Shown here piece by piece: positions 58,000 to 64,000 of a stretch of 64,000 bases of DNA. The notes under the pieces were generated by a model, which ran no database searches, was not told the origin of the DNA, and worked only from the letters and a program-made list of their open reading frames with translations. The position numbers and the translations under genes were made by a program. Source of the stretch: Lelliottia nimipressuralis (GTDB taxonomy: Bacteria; Pseudomonadota; Gammaproteobacteria; Enterobacterales; Enterobacteriaceae). Location of the stretch: assembly GCF_004402045.1 (NCBI RefSeq), contig NZ_SOMG01000018.1, positions 62,001 through 126,000 on the forward strand, read 5' to 3'. Position 1 is the first letter of the stretch. Each line of letters begins with the position of its first letter.

Positions 58000-60774
58000 A
58001 TGCAAACATGGAAAAAGAAACTTGTTGTATCTCAACTTGCATTAGCCTGCACTCTGGCTATCGCTTCTCAGGCCAATGCGAAAGATATTTCCGGTACGAC
58101 ATATAATACTTTTGGATATGATAATACCGCATCTACCCCCTGGTATTATGGTTACGCTGACTGGGATTACTCTGGTGCCAGCCACGACGGTGATATTTAT
58201 CCGGTGATTAATAAATCCACCGTGAATGGTGTTATTTCAACGTATTATCTGGACGATGGCATCAATGGTCGGGCGAATGCGTTGAGTATTTCCAACAGCA
58301 CCATTAATGGCATGATTACCTCTAAATGCATGACCAGCTCGTGTGCTGATGGTCTGGATACCGATGGTACCAACCATTCTCAATACGATCGTTTTAGCCT
58401 GACCGTTGATAACTCCACCGTTAACGATACGTACGAGCATTATGCGTATGATGTCGTGAATGGGGAAAATACGGAAAGACACTATCTGGACACATATGGT
58501 TTGGGTAATGCAATTACCCTGGATGTGGAATCAGATATTGTTATCCAGAATAATTCTCACGTTGCCGGTATTACCCTGACGCAGGGTTATCATGAACTGG
58601 ACAATACCCCGTATGACGGTGTTGAAGGCGTAGCCAACAGCAGCAACATCTTTACCGACACGCTGCTGGTGAAAGATTCTGTGCTGACTTCCGGCGCATA
58701 CAGCGACTTGGGTACCAGCGGATTCTACGGCCAAACCGCGAAACCGAGCGACTACGGTGAAAACAACGCCACAGCGGCGGATGATGCGGCAATGATTGTG
58801 GCAGCTGGCGCGTATGATAACGCGATGCAGACGTCTGCCACGTTTGATCATTCCACCGTGACTGGCGACATTCTTTTCTCCAGCACCTTCGACAACAACT
58901 TCTACCCGAACGGCGACCCGGCAACTGATACCACAGAAGACGGTATCTATAATCCAACCACCAACGGCTGGGACGGCACGGATAAGCTGGATGTTACCCT
59001 GACCAACGGCAGCAAGTGGGTTGGTGCAGCGCAGTCCAGCGTCGACGCTATCGGCACGGCTCAGATGTACGGCCAGGGCTACAGCAACGTAGACTGGAGC
59101 AGCTTGTCCCCTAACAGCATTTGGCCGAATTCCACCTATGACAGCAACGGACACGTTGCGGGTGAAGCGGTGTATCAGAGCGGTCTGTTTAACATCGCAC
59201 TGGATAACGGCTCTGAGTGGGATACCCGCAAGGTTTCTAACATCGACACACTGACGGTAAACAACCGCTCTCAGGTCAATGTTGAAAACTCTGGCCTGCT
59301 GGCGGATACCATCACCCTGACCAATGCCTCATCATTGAATATCGGTGACAGCGGTGGCGTGGCGACCGACCATCTGTATCTGGACAGCTATAGCCGTGCG
59401 GCACTGACAGAAGAAACGGCCGATCTGTATGCCAACACCATCACCGTGGATAACGGTGCAGAGCTGGCGCTGGGGCTGGGTCAGGTTGATACGCACAATA
59501 TGGTACTGACCGATGGTGGTGTGCTGAACGTTGCCAGCCGTGATTACGTGCTGAACAGCGATCTGAACAACGCACGCTATATCACCAACGATATTCACCA
59601 GGCTGATTACGACCACGGCGTTGTGGCGATTAACTCTGACGGCCATCTGGCGGTGAACGGTGATGTCGCGGGCAATTATAAAGTACGTATCGATGATGCG
59701 ACGGGTGCCGGTTCCGTTGCCGATTACAAAAATAAAGAGATTGTCCGTGTCTATGACAATAACGCGGATACTGCAGCCAGCTTTACTGCCGCAAACAAAG
59801 CCGATTTAGGTGCCTATACCTACCAGGCGCAGCAGCAGGGCGACACCGTTGTCCTCCAGCAGAAAGCGCTGACCGACTACGCGAATATGGCGCTGAGCAT
59901 CCCTTCTGCCAATACCAATATCTGGAACCTGCAGCAGGATACCGTTGGCACGCGTCTGACCAACAGCCGTCACGGCCTGGCGGATAATGGCGGGGCGTGG
60001 GTAAGCTACTTCGGTGGCAACTTCGACGGTGACAATGGCGTTATCGGCTACGATCAGGACGTGAGCGGTATTATGGTGGGTCTGGATACCCAGATTGACG
60101 GTAATAACGCGAAGTGGATCGTCGGTGGTGCAGCTGGGTTTGCGAAGGGTGATATCAGCGATCGTACCGGTCAGGTCGACCAGGATAGCCAGACGGCGAT
60201 GATCTATGCGTCAGCGAAGTTTGCGAACGATGTGTTCCTCGACAGCTCAGTGAGCTACACCCGCTTCAACAGCGATCTCTCTGCTAACATGAGCAACGGT
60301 CAATATGTTGATGGCAATACCACCAATGACGCTGTTGGTTTTGGGCTGAAACTGGGCTATGACTGGAAACCAAACCTCTCTGGCTATGTTACGCCATACG
60401 CCGCCGTGTCTGGCCTGTTCCAGTCTGGTGATGATTATCGTCTGAGTAATGATATGCGCATGGACGGGCAATCTTACGATAGCCTGCGTTATGAACTCGG
60501 TGTTGATGCTGGTTACACCTTCAACTACGGTGGCGATCAGGCTCTGACACCTTACTTCAAACTGGCCTACGTCTATGACGACGCCGATAATAATGCTGAT
60601 ATTAACGGTGACAGCATCGATAACGGTGTAGAAGGTTCAGCCGTACGTGTAGGGCTGGGTACTCAGTTCAGCTTCACGAAGAACTTCAGTGCGTACACTG
60701 ATGCCACTTATCTGGGCGGCGGTGACGTTGACCAGAACTGGGGCGCCAATGTAGGTGTGAAATATACCTGGTAA
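58000..60774 (+). CDS. Autotransporter adhesin-like outer membrane protein (YaiT locus)
   Basis: A 924-residue type Va autotransporter. A signal peptide (MQTWKKKLVVSQLALACTLAIASQANA) precedes a passenger rich in Asn, Thr, Asp and short beta-helix repeats (NSTINGMI, NSTVND, HSTVTGDILF), with a beta-barrel translocator from about residue 660 (AWVSYFGGNFDGDNG) ending in NVGVKYTW. The ATG at 58000 has AGGAGGG ahead. It lies between hemB and iprA, where E. coli has the autotransporter yaiT. The surface role is inferred. A terminator follows. Confidence 0.9.
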   Translation: MQTWKKKLVVSQLALACTLAIASQANAKDISGTTYNTFGYDNTASTPWYYGYADWDYSGASHDGDIYPVINKSTVNGVISTYYLDDGINGRANALSISNSTINGMITSKCMTSSCADGLDTDGTNHSQYDRFSLTVDNSTVNDTYEHYAYDVVNGENTERHYLDTYGLGNAITLDVESDIVIQNNSHVAGITLTQGYHELDNTPYDGVEGVANSSNIFTDTLLVKDSVLTSGAYSDLGTSGFYGQTAKPSDYGENNATAADDAAMIVAAGAYDNAMQTSATFDHSTVTGDILFSSTFDNNFYPNGDPATDTTEDGIYNPTTNGWDGTDKLDVTLTNGSKWVGAAQSSVDAIGTAQMYGQGYSNVDWSSLSPNSIWPNSTYDSNGHVAGEAVYQSGLFNIALDNGSEWDTRKVSNIDTLTVNNRSQVNVENSGLLADTITLTNASSLNIGDSGGVATDHLYLDSYSRAALTEETADLYANTITVDNGAELALGLGQVDTHNMVLTDGGVLNVASRDYVLNSDLNNARYITNDIHQADYDHGVVAINSDGHLAVNGDVAGNYKVRIDDATGAGSVADYKNKEIVRVYDNNADTAASFTAANKADLGAYTYQAQQQGDTVVLQQKALTDYANMALSIPSANTNIWNLQQDTVGTRLTNSRHGLADNGGAWVSYFGGNFDGDNGVIGYDQDVSGIMVGLDTQIDGNNAKWIVGGAAGFAKGDISDRTGQVDQDSQTAMIYASAKFANDVFLDSSVSYTRFNSDLSANMSNGQYVDGNTTNDAVGFGLKLGYDWKPNLSGYVTPYAAVSGLFQSGDDYRLSNDMRMDGQSYDSLRYELGVDAGYTFNYGGDQALTPYFKLAYVYDDADNNADINGDSIDNGVEGSAVRVGLGTQFSFTKNFSAYTDATYLGGGDVDQNWGANVGVKYTW

Positions 60775-60779
60775 TGCAT

Positions 60780-60810
60780 AAAAGCGGGGGAGGATATCCC
60801 CCGCTTTTTT
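60780..60810 (+). terminator. Terminator after the autotransporter gene
   Basis: AAAGCGGGGG-AGGATA-TCCCCCGCTTTTTT, a strong hairpin with a T-run. Confidence 0.9.
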
Positions 60811-60860
60811 ATCGATAAAAATAATATTGAACCGACAAATACGGATGCCTTGAGGTCTGC

Positions 60861-61484
60861 ATGAACGTTAATGCGAAACCACTTTCTGAATTAAGCCGGC
60901 TCGAACAGTGTCTGAAAGTAGCCAGTACCCCATTTAAATCTGCGCCACAACAAATAATTACATCCGGTGAGTGTAATGAGCCCGGCACCATCGTATTACA
61001 AACCGGTATCATCGAAATCCATCGTCATTCAGATGAACTGCTGGTCGGCATCGCGAAAGCTCCTTTTATTCTGGGACTGTCCACCGTGATGATTAATCAC
61101 TGTCAGGAATACAACGTCATCGCCAAAACACCCTGCACGGGTTTTTATTTGTCCGCTGAAACCACCCGTCAACTCATACAGCAGAATGCTCTCTGGAAAG
61201 AGGCCTTCAGTTGGTTATCGTGGATAAATTACATTCTTGCGAAACGCGATATGCAGCTGGTGGGAAATAATTCCTATCACCAGATCCGCGCTATGCTGCT
61301 GAATATGGCAGAGTGGGATGAAACGTTGCGTTCAAAAATTGGTGTGATGAATCATATTCAACAAAGCACGCGTATTTCACGCTCAGTTGTTGCAGAAGTG
61401 CTCGCTGCCCTGCGGCAGGGAAACTACATCAATATGAGCCGGGGCAAGCTGGTCAGCATTAACCGCTTGCCCACGGAATATTAA
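60861..61484 (+). CDS. iprA: Transcriptional regulator IprA (YaiV)
   Basis: The 207-residue protein has a cNMP-binding-like N-terminal half (GTIVLQTGIIEIHRHSDELLVGIAKAPFILGL) and a Crp-type helix-turn-helix near the C terminus (STRISRSVVAEVLAALRQGNYINMSRGKLVSINRLP). It aligns well with E. coli YaiV/IprA, which affects resistance to hydrogen peroxide and lies at the same locus. Its gene ends 3 bp before the convergent ampH. Confidence 0.92.
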   Translation: MNVNAKPLSELSRLEQCLKVASTPFKSAPQQIITSGECNEPGTIVLQTGIIEIHRHSDELLVGIAKAPFILGLSTVMINHCQEYNVIAKTPCTGFYLSAETTRQLIQQNALWKEAFSWLSWINYILAKRDMQLVGNNSYHQIRAMLLNMAEWDETLRSKIGVMNHIQQSTRISRSVVAEVLAALRQGNYINMSRGKLVSINRLPTEY

Positions 61485-61486
61485 AA

Positions 61487-62647
61487 TTAGTTAGACGCTG
61501 TGAGAACCTGCGCTTTATTGGCGCTCAGTTCAGCCACTAAATTATTAATACCGTCACTCATATTAACGAAGCGCGTATTCGGAGAGCGGGTGACCACCAC
61601 AAACGCGCCCACGTTTGACTGTGGGATCATTGCCATATAGGTAATGAATCCACCACCGCCGCCGGTTTTCTGAATAATACCTGGACGGCCATTTTTCGGC
61701 GCCATATAGACCCAGCCCATGCCGAGCGCATCGGCTTTACCGGGTACGTCCATCCCGATGACGCGGTGCAGCTGAGTTCGCTGATAAATCAGGGTCTGCA
61801 TACGATCGGCCTGACTGCTGCGAGCGTAGAAATCTGATGAAAGGAACTGCTGCATCCAGCGCATCATGTCGCCAGGGGTAGAATACACTCCGCCGCTGCC
61901 CACGGCCGCCAGCGTGTTATTACAGGGACTTGCGCCTTTCTCTGCCACCATCAGGCGGTGGCACTGATCCGGGGAAGGGGTAAAGGTGGTGTCTTTCATA
62001 CCCAGCGGACGGGTAATCTGCTCTTCAAACAGCTGCGTGTAGGGTTTGCCTGCCGCCGTCGAGAGGGCATCCGCCAGCAGATCAAACGCCAGATTTGAAT
62101 AAGAGGCCTGCGAACCCGGTGCCGCCTTCAGCGTGGCGGTACTCAGGTAGCTCCAGCGCTGGTCGCGCGTTGGCCAGACAAATACGTCACGATGCGCAGC
62201 CCCGCCAGGCTGCTCACGCGGCAGGGCGCTGGTGTGGGTGGCAAGGTTAACAAGCCGGATGGGCGTACCCTGATAAGTCGGAACCCGGGCGCCTGGAGGC
62301 GCGTATTTGCTGAGCGGGTCGTCGAGTTTCACCACGCCCTGGTCGAGCAGTTTCACCAGCATTTCGCTGGTCATCAGCTTGGTTAAGGACGCGATGCGGA
62401 TAACGGAATCCAGCTGCGGGTGAACGTTATTTCCCGGGCGCGTTTCGCCAAAGCTGCGGAATACACGCTGGTTGCCGTCGATCACGACCATCGCCATACC
62501 GGTCGCGCCGCTGCCGTAATAGATAAGATTCGCGTAGCGATCGGCAATGTCTGAAGCTAAAACAGGTGCCGTCAGCGGTTGGGCTGCCTGGGCGGTAGAA
62601 AAGCTCACCGCACACAGCGCGGCAAAAGAGAGCAGACAACGTTTCAA
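61487..62647 (-). CDS. ampH: D-alanyl-D-alanine carboxypeptidase/endopeptidase AmpH (TTG start)
   Basis: AmpH is a class C beta-lactamase-like penicillin-binding protein that trims and cleaves peptidoglycan peptides. The motifs are SLTK (in RIASLTKLMT), YSN and KTG (in IQKTGGGGG). The frame from 62794 has 49 extra residues; E. coli AmpH starts MKRSLL, and here the equivalent codon is TTG (62645-62647) followed by KRCLLSFAALCAVSFSTAQA, a signal peptide, giving 386 residues. No ATG lies at this position. Confidence 0.92.
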   Translation of the reverse strand: MKRCLLSFAALCAVSFSTAQAAQPLTAPVLASDIADRYANLIYYGSGATGMAMVVIDGNQRVFRSFGETRPGNNVHPQLDSVIRIASLTKLMTSEMLVKLLDQGVVKLDDPLSKYAPPGARVPTYQGTPIRLVNLATHTSALPREQPGGAAHRDVFVWPTRDQRWSYLSTATLKAAPGSQASYSNLAFDLLADALSTAAGKPYTQLFEEQITRPLGMKDTTFTPSPDQCHRLMVAEKGASPCNNTLAAVGSGGVYSTPGDMMRWMQQFLSSDFYARSSQADRMQTLIYQRTQLHRVIGMDVPGKADALGMGWVYMAPKNGRPGIIQKTGGGGGFITYMAMIPQSNVGAFVVVTRSPNTRFVNMSDGINNLVAELSANKAQVLTASN

Positions 62648-62851
62648 CGAAAAGCATCCATGAAGTGTATGAGGAAAGTAATGGGTATTTATACTACTAA
62701 TCGGTACCGTGCAATGCCCGGAATTGCATAACGATAGCGAGAAAAACGTAACCATGGGTAAATATGAACAATTTACTTGCGAGCCATCTCCCATTTTGTG
62801 ACATCGGGCTTATGATAGGCACCAGTGTCACTCAATCTTACGGAGAACGGT

Positions 62852-63385
62852 ATGTCTGAAAAGCGTGTGGTTATGGTTGTCGATATGCAGCAGGGGGTGT
62901 TTGAAACGCCTCGTCATCAGCGAGAAATATGTGTTTCGCGTATCAACCAACTTACGCAGGCGTCAGATACCGTTATTTTTATTCAGCACGCGGGAGACGG
63001 TGGGCTGGAGGAGGGGAGCGAAGGGTTTGCACTGCTTCCCGAGCTAAACCAGCCGGCAGGCGCGTTTTACGTGACGAAGACCGCCTGTGATGCCTTCTAT
63101 AACACCGCGCTTGAGACGCTATTGCGTGAGCAGGGCATTCGCGAGTTTGTCATCTGCGGCTGCGCCACTGATTACTGCGTCGACGCGACGATTAAGAACG
63201 GCGTCAGTCGGGGCTACCACATCACCGTGGCGGAAGATGCCCATACCACCGCCAACCGCCCGGCGGCTGATGCGCAGATTCTGATTAACCACTACAACGA
63301 CGTCTGGCGCGACTTCATCGCCCCAGCGAATCCTCTCTCGGTGAAACGCACCGAAACAATTCTCGAAAACTGGAAAGCGAACTAA
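62852..63385 (+). CDS. Isochorismatase-like cysteine hydrolase
   Basis: A 177-residue protein of the isochorismatase-like superfamily. The catalytic Asp is in VVMVVDMQQGVFETP, the Lys in YVTKTACDAF and the nucleophile Cys in VICGCATDYCVDATI. The ATG at 62852 has GGAGA before it; 62825 is a weaker option. Substrate unknown: relatives cleave nicotinamide, carbamoyl or isochorismate compounds. It lies between ampH and sbmA. Confidence 0.9.
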   Translation: MSEKRVVMVVDMQQGVFETPRHQREICVSRINQLTQASDTVIFIQHAGDGGLEEGSEGFALLPELNQPAGAFYVTKTACDAFYNTALETLLREQGIREFVICGCATDYCVDATIKNGVSRGYHITVAEDAHTTANRPAADAQILINHYNDVWRDFIAPANPLSVKRTETILENWKAN

Positions 63386-63499
63386 TAATCAACCCTCGGG
63401 TCTGACCTTTTTGCCTGAGCCGCCAGGCTGGCTCAGGCAGTTTTTCGTGTGGTGATGTGTTGTGCACAGCAACAGCCATAACAACAAGAAGGAAGCATT

Positions 63500-64000
63500 A
63501 TGTTTAAGTCTTTTTTCCCAAAGCCGGGGCCTTTTTTCCTGTCGGCATTTATTTGGGCACTCATCGCTGTCATTTTCTGGCAGGCGGGCGGCGGCGCATG
63601 GCTGGCTCGCATTATGGGAGCAACGGGCGATGTACCGATTAGCGCCGCGCGCTTCTGGTCGCTGAGCTATCTGCTGTTTTACGCCTACTACATGGTGTGC
63701 GTGGGGCTGTTTGCTTTGTTCTGGTTTAGCTATTCGCCTCATCGCTGGCAGACGTGGTCCATTCTGGGAACGTCGCTGATTATTTTTGTCACCTGGTTTC
63801 TGGTCGAAGTGAGCGTTGCCATTAACGCCTGGTATGCACCGTTCTACGATCTCATTCAGAAAGCATTGAGCGCGCCTAACAAGGTGCAAATTGGCGAGCT
63901 TTATCATGAGTTAAAAGTTTTCATGGGCATCGCGATGATCGCTGTTACCGTGGCTGTACTGAATAATTTCTTCGTCAGCCATTATGTCTTTCGTTGGCGT
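63500..64000 (+). CDS. sbmA: Peptide antibiotic transporter SbmA (5' part)
   Basis: SbmA is an inner-membrane, proton-driven importer of peptides such as microcin B17, bleomycin and proline-rich antimicrobial peptides. From the ATG at 63500, with GAAGGAAG before it, the frame reads [32 protein letters not shown] and stays open for 167 codons to the window edge; the full protein has about 406 residues. It follows ampH as in E. coli. Confidence 0.95.
   Translation, partial: MFKSFFPKPGPFFLSAFIWALIAVIFWQAGGGAWLARIMGATGDVPISAARFWSLSYLLFYAYYMVCVGLFALFWFSYSPHRWQTWSILGTSLIIFVTWFLVEVSVAINAWYAPFYDLIQKALSAPNKVQIGELYHELKVFMGIAMIAVTVAVLNNFFVSHYVFRWR

Overview
The window is chromosomal DNA from a gammaproteobacterium of the Enterobacteriaceae, most likely Enterobacter or a close relative such as Lelliottia or Leclercia. 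Core genes (fadE, gmhA, dinB, pepD, gpt, frsA, crl, phoE, proBA, mmuPM, tauABCD, hemB, iprA, ampH, sbmA) are close to Escherichia coli in protein sequence and largely in order. A Na+-NQR operon sits between yafK and dinB, as expected outside Escherichia. REP-type palindromes occur between several core genes. The genus is inferred from gene content, not from a marker search.

Layout. 1-19,666 is core: fadE (3' end cut off), gmhA-yafJ, convergent yafK, nqrABCDEF-nqrM, SOS-controlled dinB, pepD, gpt, frsA, crl, phoE, proBA and tRNA-Thr(CGT). 19,651-about 32,318 is a P4-like satellite integrated at the 3' end of that tRNA gene. It carries a P4-type integrase, an unknown 198-aa gene, an AlpA regulator, an Ash/Icd-type leader with a P4-like RNA immunity layout, a second small tyrosine recombinase, a DUF4222 protein, a D5/SF3 helicase, an iteron cluster that is probably the replication origin, and three accessory genes. 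An AT-rich cargo follows: a DUF5677-type protein and a 779-aa protein combining a PD-(D/E)XK-like motif with a SEC-C zinc motif. No virion or capsid-remodelling genes are seen.

About 32,290-37,180 looks like the remains of a second island. It has a diverged att-like repeat, a broken integrase, a Septu-like ATPase-HNH pair whose ATPase has an unusual N-terminal region of about 200 residues, and an orphan RNase A-like toxin with a CdiI-type immunity gene. Its right boundary is not resolved.

37,233-48,409 is variable or genus-specific chromosome: a type A chloramphenicol acetyltransferase, a GGDEF-EAL protein, a periplasmic molybdopterin-fold protein, a catalase-like peroxidase with a cytochrome b561, a royal-jelly-like beta-propeller with a divergent LysR regulator, a HAMP-GAF-GGDEF cyclase and YdiK. 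48,774-64,000 returns to core: mmuPM behind Met boxes, tauABCD, a two-domain acyltransferase, hemB, an autotransporter, iprA, ampH, a cysteine hydrolase and the start of sbmA.

The strongest candidates for undescribed biology are the DUF5677/SEC-C nuclease pair on the satellite and the extended ATPase-HNH pair beside it. Both are read as putative anti-phage modules from domain content and location only.
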